A stretch of 64,000 nt of DNA from contig CAYFSS010000005.1 of NCBI GenBank assembly GCA_964345975.1, positions 25,896-89,895 on the forward strand, read 5' to 3'. The notes below the pieces were generated by a model. It did not search any database and was not told the DNA's origin. It saw nothing but the letters and a program-made list of their open reading frames with translations. A program made the translations under genes and the position numbers. Source of the DNA: CAYFSS01 sp964345975 (GTDB lineage Bacteria; Bacillota; Clostridia; Saccharofermentanales; Fastidiosipilaceae). The stretch's first letter is position 1. Each line of letters begins with the position of its first letter. Of the stretch, positions 44,407 through 53,513 are shown in pieces.

Positions 44407-45819
44407 TTACATAGACTCTTCCATCTTGAAGTAGCGCATTGCATTATTGAAACAGATGTCTTCGACCATTTTTCCGACAAACTCTATATCATTGGGGTAG
44501 AGACCACGTTCGATCTGATCGCCCAAATAATTACAAAGAATCCGACGGAAGTATTCATGGCGTGGATACGATAAGAAGGATCTGGAGTCGGTCAACATCC
44601 CGACGAAAGAGCCCAAAGCACCGGAACGTGCAAATTCATGAATTTGCTGCTCCATCCCCTCGAGGTTATCCAAATGCCACCAAGCGGTTCCCAATTGGAC
44701 TTTGCCGGGGAGTGGGCCTTCTTGGAAGTTCCCTGCCACCGTCGCCAAGATTGGGAGGTCTGCCGGATTCAAGGAGAACAAGATCACGGGAGGCAGCTGC
44801 TCGGTCTTTGCCAAAGCATTGAGAAGTTGGTTCATCGCAAGAGCCACGTTGCCGTCAAGGATGGAGTCAAATCCTGCATCAACCCCCACTTGCTCACGCA
44901 TGAGGCTATTGTTGTTTCTGACCACTTGGATATGGAGCTCCATGGGCCAACCTTGCGCATGATATTTACGGCCCAGGTGAACCAGGATTCCCGTGATGAG
45001 AGCATTCTTATGCTGTTCACTGAGCTTCGCTCCGGCCAAGGCTTGCGTCATCGAACGGTTGAGCTCGGCATCGGAGGCTTCAACATAGTGATAATTTGAG
45101 AGGGCTTGGTCGGACGCATGACAGCCATTTTCTGCAAAGTACTCAATCCTCTTATCCAAAGCCTCACAAAGCGAGGTGAAATCTTTGATCTGAACCCCCG
45201 CTGCATCGCTCAATCGTTTCACATTCTCGGCATAATCCGGACTGTCGACAGCCAAGTACTTATCAGGTCTAAAGGCCGGTAGGACAAACGGTTCGAAGGA
45301 CTCGTCTTCTCTTAGTTTCTTATGCCAAGCAAGGTCATCGGCAGGATCATCGGTTGTAAAGACCCCTTTGACATTGGATCCGGTGATGAGGGAGCGAGGG
45401 TACCAGCTTTCTTCTGTGAGCTTCTCGCTGGCTTCCTCATAAACTTCGATAGCATTGTCCGGGGTAAGCGGATCGTAGATATCAAAGAAACGCTGCAATT
45501 CCAAGTGGGACCAGTGATAGAGCGGATTGCCGATGGCTTGTCGCAAGGCGGTGGCATACGCTTCGAAGCGCTCGGTAACAGACGCATCTCCCGTGATGTA
45601 TTTCTCTTCGATGCCGGCCGCGCGCATCAACCGCCACTTATAATGATCTCCACCCAGCCACGCTTCCGTCAGGTTGTTGAGAGACTTATTCTCATAAATT
45701 TCCTGAGGACTCAAATGGCAGTGGAAGTCAAAGATCGGCATCTTCGCAGCGTAGTCGTGATACAATCTCTCAGCTGTGGGGCTCTCTAAGAGAAAATCTT
45801 GACCCATAAATACTTTCAT
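44407..45819 (-). CDS. uxaC: Glucuronate/galacturonate isomerase
   Basis: Converts glucuronate or galacturonate to the keto sugar, the first step of hexuronate use. The 470-residue amidohydrolase-fold protein has the metal motif FDFHCHLSP near residue 30, and WWHLDNLEGM and TDSRSFLSYPRHEYFRRI in the C-terminal part. Standard length. AAGGGAG precedes the ATG. No other uronate genes (uxuA, kdg) are near, so it is an isolated unit. Confidence 0.94.
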   Translation of the reverse strand: MKVFMGQDFLLESPTAERLYHDYAAKMPIFDFHCHLSPQEIYENKSLNNLTEAWLGGDHYKWRLMRAAGIEEKYITGDASVTERFEAYATALRQAIGNPLYHWSHLELQRFFDIYDPLTPDNAIEVYEEASEKLTEESWYPRSLITGSNVKGVFTTDDPADDLAWHKKLREDESFEPFVLPAFRPDKYLAVDSPDYAENVKRLSDAAGVQIKDFTSLCEALDKRIEYFAENGCHASDQALSNYHYVEASDAELNRSMTQALAGAKLSEQHKNALITGILVHLGRKYHAQGWPMELHIQVVRNNNSLMREQVGVDAGFDSILDGNVALAMNQLLNALAKTEQLPPVILFSLNPADLPILATVAGNFQEGPLPGKVQLGTAWWHLDNLEGMEQQIHEFARSGALGSFVGMLTDSRSFLSYPRHEYFRRILCNYLGDQIERGLYPNDIEFVGKMVEDICFNNAMRYFKMEESM

Positions 45820-45962
45820 GCATTTCTCCCTTCACATCCATGGTTTTTTCTTCGTCTATTCTACTCGAAGGAGCGTCTTTTGTACGAATGAATTAAGATA
45901 GTGAGCGGTTGGGCTTACCAACCATGTCTTGTATAGAGGTTAGAACTCCAGAGGAGGCAAGG

Positions 45963-46904
45963 ATGTTTGAAGCTTTCAGTGACGTTAACGGACCTCGTGA
46001 TCCTATCGATGGTCCGAAGGACTTTAGTGAAGCGAAAGAATCCGGCGGAGTTGAAGATTCCGTCCATACGACCGGCGATCACGAAATCATCACAGCAGAG
46101 TTAATCCGTGAGATCTATCCCGAATCTCGTGTTCGTCCAAGATCGATCGCTGAAGAACACGTCAATGAAGATGGCATCTTCCGACTCGGCACCTTGATGC
46201 AGATGATGCAGGATATCGAAGATGGCCAATGCGAAGACTTAGGGCTAGGTCAATCTTTTCTCAAGGAGATGAACCTCACCTGGCTTTACGTCAATGCTTA
46301 CTATGCCTTCCATAAAGAATTCCCTCGCCTTGGAGAAGAAGTCATCCTGGAAACTTGGATGCACCCGGCAAAGGGCATTCGCTTCCTCCGAGAAAATGCC
46401 TATTACACCTCAGAAGGCCTGTGGGGATCTTCATCCGGTGAATGGTTATTGGTTGACCGTGATACACGAAAGCCGGCGAAACCCAAAGATGTCATCGAAA
46501 CGGGTAATCTGGTCCTCCCCGAAGTCCGACGCAGTGAACTCAAGAGGCCTCCCCGCATGCGACGCTTACGAGCAGGGACTGCCAGACCGGACGGTGAGCC
46601 AAGTTTGAGTTACATCATTCAGCCTCAAGACATCGATCTCAACGAGCATTTACACAACACGATCTATATTGAACTCATGATGCGAGCCTTTAGAACATGG
46701 GCAGGACCACACTTCTTTAGAGCCTGTCAGTTTTCATTCTTGCAGGAAGTTTTCCTCGATGAATGCTTGGAGTATTTCATCACGGAAGAGGAAGAAATGG
46801 AGATTCAAGGCGAGTTCTGGAACCTGGCCCGCTTGGAAGCTTGGGTAAAGGGCAAGGATGGGGCGGCTTTTGTGAGTCAAGTGGCGTATCGAAAGAACGG
46901 TTGA
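45963..46904 (+). CDS. Acyl-ACP thioesterase (FatA/TesA-like double hotdog)
   Basis: Releases free fatty acids from acyl-ACP. The 313-residue protein has two hotdog halves: residues about 45-180, with RLGTLMQMMQDIEDGQ and WLYVNAYYAF, and about 200-313, with QPQDIDLNEHLHNTIYIELM, the FatA-type active-site block (usually N-x-H-V-N-N; here N-E-H-L-H-N). I start at ATG 45963 with GAGGAGG before it. An acidic stretch of about 40 residues precedes the first hotdog. It would draw on the acyl-ACP made by the fab operon. Confidence 0.88.
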   Translation: MFEAFSDVNGPRDPIDGPKDFSEAKESGGVEDSVHTTGDHEIITAELIREIYPESRVRPRSIAEEHVNEDGIFRLGTLMQMMQDIEDGQCEDLGLGQSFLKEMNLTWLYVNAYYAFHKEFPRLGEEVILETWMHPAKGIRFLRENAYYTSEGLWGSSSGEWLLVDRDTRKPAKPKDVIETGNLVLPEVRRSELKRPPRMRRLRAGTARPDGEPSLSYIIQPQDIDLNEHLHNTIYIELMMRAFRTWAGPHFFRACQFSFLQEVFLDECLEYFITEEEEMEIQGEFWNLARLEAWVKGKDGAAFVSQVAYRKNG

Positions 46905-46911
46905 GCCGCTC

Positions 46912-48690
46912 CTATGCGTGAGGTGTATCCTCCATCGCTGCCGGGAACTTCAAGATGAACTGACAGCCAATCCCCGGACCGGGATCTTCCGTCAACTCGA
47001 TCTTACCGCCGGCCGCCTCAACCATATTCTTCACGATAGAGAGCCCCAAACCTGTACCGCCAAGCTCACGTGAGCGTTCTTTGTGCACACGGTAGAAGCG
47101 CTCGAAGATGCGTTGCTGATGCTTGGACTCTATTCCGGGGCCATCATCCTCGACAATGAGCTGCACTTCGCCGGGAAGATAATTCATATAGACCAACACA
47201 TGGCCGGAATTGTCGATATAGCGCACTGCATTGCTGAGAAGATTCGTGAGGACTTGGCGCAAAGCCTCGCGCGTGAGAGGGACTCTGGCATTCGTGCTTA
47301 CCCGATGATCGAGACGGATACCACGCTCTTTGGCATGGGTTTGGAGACTGCGAAAACAATCTTCCAAGATCGGGAGGACATAGGTTTCGACCGGAACCTG
47401 AACTTCGTCTTTCCCCTCGATCTCCGCTAAGAGGAGAAGATCTTGGATCAAGTCAGCCAAGCGTCGGGTCTCTTCATCGACGACTTGTAGAAATGACAGC
47501 CTCGTCTCTCTGCTGCGATCCGCATTGAGGAGCAACTCCGTATAACCTCGGATAGAGGTTAGCGGCGTTTTCAATTCGTGAGTTATGTTGGCAACGAAGT
47601 CTCTGCGATACCCTTCAAGTTGAACGACTCGCGTTTTGTCGTGGAGCACGATGAGGAGATGTTTCTTCTCTGCGACGAAGATGGCCTTGAGGTAAAGATC
47701 CAAGGTCATATCTCGTGGCCAATGCAGCCTTATGCTCGCCGTTTGAGCCTCGCCCACGGCGATCGTATCGAAGCGCTCGCTGACGAAGTTTGAGAGCATA
47801 TACGCGTTGGAACCAATTGCTGCAAAGAGAGGTGCCTCATCTTGCTGCGAACTGTGCTGAAACTTTTCTGCCGGAGAAGGAGATACGTCTTCCCCGAGAA
47901 ACTCCATCGCACGTTCTGTCCAAACGAGGAGCCTACCTTCTTCATTGATCACGAGCACCCCATCTCGCATAGCTTCGAGAATACCATTTAGGAGGGTGTT
48001 GGCTTTTTGAATTTCCAGGACACCTTTGTCGAGGCGCTCCCTGAGATGATTGTAGGCACGGGCAAGGTCGCCTAATTCAGCGTCTTCCATCGGTAAGGGT
48101 TCGCCTTCCTTACCAATAGCGAGCTGCTGCATTCTCTCGGTGACAGCGGTGATGAATCGCGTGTAGCGCTTGATCGAACGCGGGTAGATGGCCAAGGTGA
48201 TGATGAGGATGAAGATGGCACTAAAGAAGAACAAGAACAAAAAAGCAAGCCGCCAATGGCTCAGTAACCCGCCTTCCAATCGCAGGGAAAATTTATAGGA
48301 TTCGCTGAGGTGTTCGGCATCGGCATGAGGAACTCGGAGAGGTGGTATCAAGCTCTCTTCCTCCGGCAGGCGCGAGCTCGCTTCATAGATATCCCCCGTC
48401 ACACGATTCTCAAGACGGAAACGGTAACTCCCGCTAAACGTCTGGAGCTCTCGAGCCTTCTGATTGACATACTCAAGAGGGTCTTCGATGGCATCGTCTT
48501 CGTCCAAGACGACTTGCAGCGATTCAAAGACCTGTTCATTTCTAATCTCTTGCACGATCGGTTGGACAATCGCCGCTAAGATAACAAAGAAAAGCATAAG
48601 GAGAACCAGCAAGAGGATAATGTACCGTGAGCGGCGCTGATTCATCAGACTATCCATAGAACGAAACTCTCTATTCTTCCGCCTCTTCAT
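46912..48690 (-). CDS. phoR: Sensor histidine kinase of the phosphate regulon (PhoR)
   Basis: Membrane sensor that phosphorylates PhoB when phosphate is scarce. Two membrane helices (about residues 22-45 and 148-172) flank an extracytoplasmic sensor region; then HAMP, a PAS domain (ILEAMRDGVLVINEEGRLL), the H-box NITHELKTPLTSIRGY, and N, G1 and G2 boxes (NLLSNAVRY, VEDDGPGI, GGTGLGLSI). The 592-residue size is usual for Bacillota PhoR. Its start overlaps phoB by 20 bases. Start choice (ATG 48690) is not strongly supported by a ribosome site. Confidence 0.9.
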   Translation of the reverse strand: MKRRKNREFRSMDSLMNQRRSRYIILLLVLLMLFFVILAAIVQPIVQEIRNEQVFESLQVVLDEDDAIEDPLEYVNQKARELQTFSGSYRFRLENRVTGDIYEASSRLPEEESLIPPLRVPHADAEHLSESYKFSLRLEGGLLSHWRLAFLFLFFFSAIFILIITLAIYPRSIKRYTRFITAVTERMQQLAIGKEGEPLPMEDAELGDLARAYNHLRERLDKGVLEIQKANTLLNGILEAMRDGVLVINEEGRLLVWTERAMEFLGEDVSPSPAEKFQHSSQQDEAPLFAAIGSNAYMLSNFVSERFDTIAVGEAQTASIRLHWPRDMTLDLYLKAIFVAEKKHLLIVLHDKTRVVQLEGYRRDFVANITHELKTPLTSIRGYTELLLNADRSRETRLSFLQVVDEETRRLADLIQDLLLLAEIEGKDEVQVPVETYVLPILEDCFRSLQTHAKERGIRLDHRVSTNARVPLTREALRQVLTNLLSNAVRYIDNSGHVLVYMNYLPGEVQLIVEDDGPGIESKHQQRIFERFYRVHKERSRELGGTGLGLSIVKNMVEAAGGKIELTEDPGPGIGCQFILKFPAAMEDTPHA

Positions 48691-49396
48691 CGTCACAGAA
48701 GCTATAACCGACCCCGCGCACCGTCAGGATGAACTGCGGATCACCGGGATCGCGTTCGATCTTCTGGCGGAGATAGCGGATATGGACATCGACCGTTCTG
48801 GTATCCCCTAAATAATTGGTCTGCCAGACCCTCTCCAAGAGCTGTTCACGGGTGAGGACTCGACCTTGCTCACGCATCAAGGTGTAGAGCAAATCAAATT
48901 CCTTCTGCGTCAATTCGATATCTTCATTCTCTCTGTACACTCTACGACGCGACGGATCGATCGTGATCCCACAAATGGTGAGCTTACGGAGATCCTTCTC
49001 TTCCAGGAGCTTATCACGGCGGAGGATGGCCCTGATCCGAGCAGAGAGCTCACGGAGACTGAAGGGCTTGCTGATATAGTCATCTGCCCCGATCTCGAGA
49101 CCCAAGATGCGGTCACTTTCTTCGTCTCGAGCCGTGAGCATGATGATGGGGAGTTGTCTGCTTTCAGGTGTACTGCGGAGGAGACGGCATACCTCGAGTC
49201 CGTCGGGGGCCGGCATCATCCAGTCGACAATCGCAAGATCAGGGAGCCTGGTACGGATGGCACTTAGGAAGGAGCTACTGCGAGCAAAGCTCTCAACATC
49301 CATCCCTTCGTCTTTCAAACCAATCTCCACCAGTTTCCTGATGGGTTCTTCATCATCTACGATATAGACAAGAATGGGTCTCTCTGAAGTCTTCAC
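48671..49396 (-). CDS. phoB: Response regulator of the phosphate regulon (PhoB/PhoP type)
   Basis: OmpR-family regulator. Residues 8-120 form a receiver with acidic pocket VDDEE, phospho-acceptor in LAIVDWMMP, and the Lys in YISKPF; the winged-helix DNA-binding domain follows (RTVDVHIRYLRQKIE, VRGVGYSF). 241 residues. Start is GTG 49396, nine bases after AGGAGG. Located between phoU and phoR, it should control the pst operon. Confidence 0.94.
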   Translation of the reverse strand: MKTSERPILVYIVDDEEPIRKLVEIGLKDEGMDVESFARSSSFLSAIRTRLPDLAIVDWMMPAPDGLEVCRLLRSTPESRQLPIIMLTARDEESDRILGLEIGADDYISKPFSLRELSARIRAILRRDKLLEEKDLRKLTICGITIDPSRRRVYRENEDIELTQKEFDLLYTLMREQGRVLTREQLLERVWQTNYLGDTRTVDVHIRYLRQKIERDPGDPQFILTVRGVGYSFCDDEEAEE

Positions 49397-49405
49397 AAAA
49401 GCCTC

Positions 49406-50335
49406 CTACATCTCGTCTTCCGGTGCATGATCTCTGCCGCCAAGTCCGTGTTCTCCGGCATTCGAATTCCAGCGCTTATTCTCCGGATCAATACCGCCCA
49501 AGACACGCCGACCTATACCGGGCATCATCGGATCGTGCGAGACTTCTCCGACAGCCTCTTCTTCCTTCCGGAAACTGTCTTTCTCTTCCAGTTTCACGAG
49601 ATCGTAGTCACCCCCGGCACGTCCATAGGCCTCCGCCCGATCCAAGAATGCCCTGATCGCTTCACGATCCTTGGATTCATCGACGGTATGAGGCAATTCA
49701 GCCGTCGCCGCATAGATGGCCCACTCGGCGATGTTCGTCGCGTGATCCGCCATGCGCTCGATGTACTTCGCCATGAACATATAGTCCGTGGCTTGCGTCA
49801 CGAGCACATTATGATCCAGAATCACTTGACACATTTCACGCACGGTCTCCGAAAAGCCCAGGTCGACTTTGTCGTCTGCTGTGCGGACAGACTCCGCCGC
49901 TTCGACGTCAAACTCTAAGAAGGCCTTCATTGCATCACGCAGCATTTTTCTTGCATCGGTCAACATCGTGATCAAGCGATGCGGTGTCTTCAAATGCTCG
50001 AAGGATTCCGGGTAAGTGCAAAGGATTTCACAAATATCGGCACACTGGTCACCGATTCGTTCCAGGTCGGCAACCATCCGGATGCTCGACGTGATGTGGC
50101 GTAGGTCACTGGCGATAGGCTGTTGCAAAGCCAAGAGGCGAATGCACAATTGTTCAATGCGCTTCTCAGCGGCGTTAATCCCGATGTCGGCTTTACGAAT
50201 AATGCTTGCAAGGTAGAAATCATGCTCTGCCAAAGCAACCTGGGTCTGCTGCATGCTGTAATCTACCATCGAACCCATGAGGCGAACTTCTTCGCTCAAG
50301 TCTGCTAATTCACGGTCAAAGGATCTTCTCATCAT
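49406..50335 (-). CDS. phoU: Phosphate transport regulator PhoU with a C-terminal extension
   Basis: Negative partner of PhoR and the Pst importer. Residues 1-220 are the usual two three-helix bundles with metal-binding E-x3-D-type motifs (DLERIGDQCADI and IERMADHATNIAEW). The chain then continues to 309 residues with a charged, probably disordered tail (KEEEAVGEVS, GRRVLGGIDPENKRW) that normal PhoU (about 215-225) lacks. Two adjacent ATG codons begin the gene. Confidence 0.93.
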   Translation of the reverse strand: MMRRSFDRELADLSEEVRLMGSMVDYSMQQTQVALAEHDFYLASIIRKADIGINAAEKRIEQLCIRLLALQQPIASDLRHITSSIRMVADLERIGDQCADICEILCTYPESFEHLKTPHRLITMLTDARKMLRDAMKAFLEFDVEAAESVRTADDKVDLGFSETVREMCQVILDHNVLVTQATDYMFMAKYIERMADHATNIAEWAIYAATAELPHTVDESKDREAIRAFLDRAEAYGRAGGDYDLVKLEEKDSFRKEEEAVGEVSHDPMMPGIGRRVLGGIDPENKRWNSNAGEHGLGGRDHAPEDEM

Positions 50336-50393
50336 GGTTTTATCCCACTTTCATTTGTTTCACCCTAAGTATACTAAAGGCACAAATACGACG

Positions 50394-51164
50394 TTAACCG
50401 AAACGCCCCGAAATATAGTCTTCTGTACGCTTGTCCTTAGGAGTATTGAATATGGTGAAGGTTTCATCGTGCTCCACCATATCGCCCAAGAGAAAGAAGG
50501 CCGTATAGTCACTGATACGTGCTGCTTGCTGCATCGAGTGCGTCACGATAACAATCGTATACTCTTCCTTGAGACTCTCCATCAAGTCTTCGATCCGGCT
50601 GGTTGCGATCGGGTCGAGCGCAGAGGTGGGTTCGTCCATGAGGATGACTTCCGCCTCAAGTGCAATCGCACGCGCAATACAAAGCCGCTGCTGCTGCCCA
50701 CCGGATAGTTGGGTACCGCTCTTGCGCAGATCATTTTTCACTTCATCCCAGAGTGCGGCTTTCCGCAAGGAGTCTTCGACTCGCTCATTGAGATAGTGCT
50801 TATCCTTAATCCCCTGGCAACGAAGTCCATACGAGACATTGTCATAGATACTCATTGGGAACGGGTTAGCCTGTTGGAAAACCATACCGACTGCAGTGCG
50901 TAGGGTGACCACATCAGTTTCCGGAGCCATGATCTCCTGACCATCCTTTAGAATCTGACCCTCGATGCGCACCCCATCGATGAGGTCATTCATGCGATTC
51001 AAACAACGCAAGAGCGTCGACTTACCACAACCCGAAGGACCGATGAGTGCGGTAACCTTCTGACGCGGAATCTGAAGATTAATGTTCTTCAAGGCTTGGA
51101 AACCACCATAGAAGAGGTTGACGTCCTTGATATCGAAAACGGGATTCTCAAAGTTAAGCTTCAT
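50394..51164 (-). CDS. pstB: Phosphate ABC transporter, ATPase
   Basis: Drives phosphate import. The 256-residue ATPase has Walker A GPSGCGKSTLLRCLNRMND, signature LSGGQQQRLCIARA, Walker B VILMDEPTSALDPI and switch IVTHSMQQA. Extremely typical for PstB. AAAGGAG precedes the ATG. Confidence 0.97.
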   Translation of the reverse strand: MKLNFENPVFDIKDVNLFYGGFQALKNINLQIPRQKVTALIGPSGCGKSTLLRCLNRMNDLIDGVRIEGQILKDGQEIMAPETDVVTLRTAVGMVFQQANPFPMSIYDNVSYGLRCQGIKDKHYLNERVEDSLRKAALWDEVKNDLRKSGTQLSGGQQQRLCIARAIALEAEVILMDEPTSALDPIATSRIEDLMESLKEEYTIVIVTHSMQQAARISDYTAFFLLGDMVEHDETFTIFNTPKDKRTEDYISGRFG

Positions 51165-51225
51165 GAGCTACTCCTTTACAATTAACACAAAAAGCCTAGA
51201 CCGGCTTATCTCTCTTTACTTCTCT

Positions 51226-52512
51226 TTATTTATCTTTACGCACAACCCACGTGATGAGTTTGACCAAGACATTGAGCACCAGCACCATCCCTAAGATGAC
51301 GATGGAGATGGCTGAAGCCAGTCTAAAGTTAGGCTGCTCACCGCTCATGATCGACCAGATCTGGACAGCCAAACTGGTACCGCCTGACGTCGGTTTCGGA
51401 AAGTCGTTGATGAACGTACCGGTCGTATAGATGAGAGCTGCCGATTCACCGATGACGCGACTCATTGCAAGGAGAATGGAGGTAAAGATCCCCGGTAGAG
51501 CATTCGGCAAGACAACTCGAGCAATTGTCTGCGTTCTTGTTGCCCCTAAGGCTAAGGAAGCCATCCGAAGACCGTCCGGGACCGTCTTCAGAGCTTCTTC
51601 CGTCTGGCGAATGACCGTCGGCAAGAGCAAGACAGATGTCGTGAGCGAACCCAATAGAATACTGGGACCGGTGACGCCAAATGCCTGAGTGATCGGATAG
51701 AGAAGCGTCATACCCATGAGGCCGAAGATAACGCTAGGGACACCGGCGAGCATCTCAATCGATGATCTGAGCCAATCGACCCATTTGCGCTTCGGGGCCA
51801 ATTCATGGAGGAAGATCGCCGCCATGACCCCCAGTGGAATCGCAATGAGGAGCGTGATGCCGATAAGTTGTAAGGTAGCGATCAGAGAGCCGCGTATACC
51901 GCCACCGGCGGTCTGGAAATACATTTGCTTGAGACTGACGGCTTCTTCATCGAGGAGCGTTGTCAACTCATCCGCTTTGTGACCGAACATCGTTCCGACG
52001 TTCACTTCCGTACCCTCGGCATCAAAGAAAATCAAGTTATTGATCGAAGAGTCAGTGGAAGGAGGACGCAGTTCGCCTTGCATAGGTCCGGCGGTCGTGA
52101 TGCGGCCGGTTGCAATGGGCGAATTTTCATCGATATGGGTAAATCTAAGCAGAGGCTTATGTTGTGGGCTAAAGGCATCTTCAATGGCAAAGCCGAAGTT
52201 CGTCGACCAATAACTCGTCTCAGGGAGATCTGCCGGCTCTTCAAAGGTACCCGCCTGGCCCTCTTCAGAGTAGCCGAGCATAATATTTCCCGACCAATAA
52301 TTGGAGCGGATGAGTTCCAGGCTAACAGAAGAAGCACCGTTCACGAGGATGAAGCGGAAGATTAAGATGAGCCAGAAAACGGATAGTCCCATGGCAAACC
52401 AGGTAAGTCCTTGAAGTGAACGATCCTTGACCGCACGACTGCCACCGAAGGACTTTGTGATGTCGCGTGGATTATTAGCGGAGTAGTTCTTTGTATTACT
52501 ATCATTAGTCAT
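51226..52512 (-). CDS. pstA: Phosphate ABC transporter, permease A, with a large extracytoplasmic insert
   Basis: Membrane permease. The transport part (from about residue 205, GGGIRGSLIATLQLIGITL) has the six-helix fold and EAA-type loop SLALGATRTQTIARVVLPNALPG. Between the first helix (residues 34-57) and the second lies an insert of about 140 residues (60-205), far longer than the short loop of typical PstA (total about 280; here 428). The insert faces outside, where PstS docks. GGAGG precedes the ATG. Confidence 0.93.
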   Translation of the reverse strand: MTNDSNTKNYSANNPRDITKSFGGSRAVKDRSLQGLTWFAMGLSVFWLILIFRFILVNGASSVSLELIRSNYWSGNIMLGYSEEGQAGTFEEPADLPETSYWSTNFGFAIEDAFSPQHKPLLRFTHIDENSPIATGRITTAGPMQGELRPPSTDSSINNLIFFDAEGTEVNVGTMFGHKADELTTLLDEEAVSLKQMYFQTAGGGIRGSLIATLQLIGITLLIAIPLGVMAAIFLHELAPKRKWVDWLRSSIEMLAGVPSVIFGLMGMTLLYPITQAFGVTGPSILLGSLTTSVLLLPTVIRQTEEALKTVPDGLRMASLALGATRTQTIARVVLPNALPGIFTSILLAMSRVIGESAALIYTTGTFINDFPKPTSGGTSLAVQIWSIMSGEQPNFRLASAISIVILGMVLVLNVLVKLITWVVRKDK

Positions 52513-52516
52513 GGAT

Positions 52517-53449
52517 CTAACCTCCGATTCTCTTACGCAGACGTTGGATCAGAGCGTTAAAAATCAAGATGACGATCATCAAGACGATACCGACAGAAAA
52601 ACGCACATCGTAATCGAGCCCGGAGGTTTCTTTGAGCCCTGCCAAGATCGTGGACGTCAAGGTTCTGGTGATATCAAAGGGATTCCAACTAGGGCCTGAC
52701 ATGGCGTTCCCGGCAACCATCGAGACAGCGGTTGCTTCACCGAAGGCTCGGCCAAGACCGAGAATTAAGCCGGCGATGATGCCGGAACGAGCTGCAGGCA
52801 AGATGACATTGAAGTTTGTCTGGGTCACACTCGCGCCCAAGGCAAGGGAGGCATGCTCTAAGCTTGCGGGCACGGCACGGATGGATGTGACCGCTAGAGC
52901 TGTCATGGTGGGATAGATCATCAAGGTCAGGAGGATGACCGCGGTGAGTCCCGAGTTACCGCCGAAGGTTGTGACACCAAAGAGCCTTGCTAATTCCTCG
53001 ACCCAAGATGAGATGGATCCCGCCGCAAAGACACCGTAGACGACGGATGGAATCGCCGCTAGAACTTCGACGACGGTCGTCATGGCCGAGCGGAGTCTTG
53101 GACCTGCTATCCGTACGATGAAGAGGGCACTAAGGACTGAGAGAGGAAATGCAAGGATCGCTGCAAATAGACTGACAAGGAGGGTGTTGATGATAATGAA
53201 CCCTACCCCGTATATGGCTTGATCCTGACGCCATAAGCTCCCGAAGAGAAATTTAACAATCGATAGATTCCCGTATTCGTAGCTTGGCAGGAAGACAATC
53301 ACACCTCGCGCGGCAACGAAGACAAAGATCAGGACAAGCATAGCTCCGGCGATAATGGCCGATACGGTAAAAAGGCTGCGGAACAGCCGGTCTACAACCC
53401 GACGGTTCCGCAACCCCTTCCGGAAGCTACGAGTATTCGTATTATCCAT
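52517..53449 (-). CDS. pstC: Phosphate ABC transporter, permease C
   Basis: Partner permease of PstA. The 310-residue protein has six to seven helices, AAIPSVVYGVFA and the EAA loop LALGASVTQTNFNVILPAARSG. Normal length, without the large insert seen in PstA. It ends five bases before pstA begins. The ribosome site is weak. Confidence 0.95.
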   Translation of the reverse strand: MDNTNTRSFRKGLRNRRVVDRLFRSLFTVSAIIAGAMLVLIFVFVAARGVIVFLPSYEYGNLSIVKFLFGSLWRQDQAIYGVGFIIINTLLVSLFAAILAFPLSVLSALFIVRIAGPRLRSAMTTVVEVLAAIPSVVYGVFAAGSISSWVEELARLFGVTTFGGNSGLTAVILLTLMIYPTMTALAVTSIRAVPASLEHASLALGASVTQTNFNVILPAARSGIIAGLILGLGRAFGEATAVSMVAGNAMSGPSWNPFDITRTLTSTILAGLKETSGLDYDVRFSVGIVLMIVILIFNALIQRLRKRIGG

Positions 53450-53513
53450 ATGATAACTCGTTCTTTCTACATAAAGCGGTTATTGAAATTATATGCTGAT
53501 CCAATCTAAGTGT

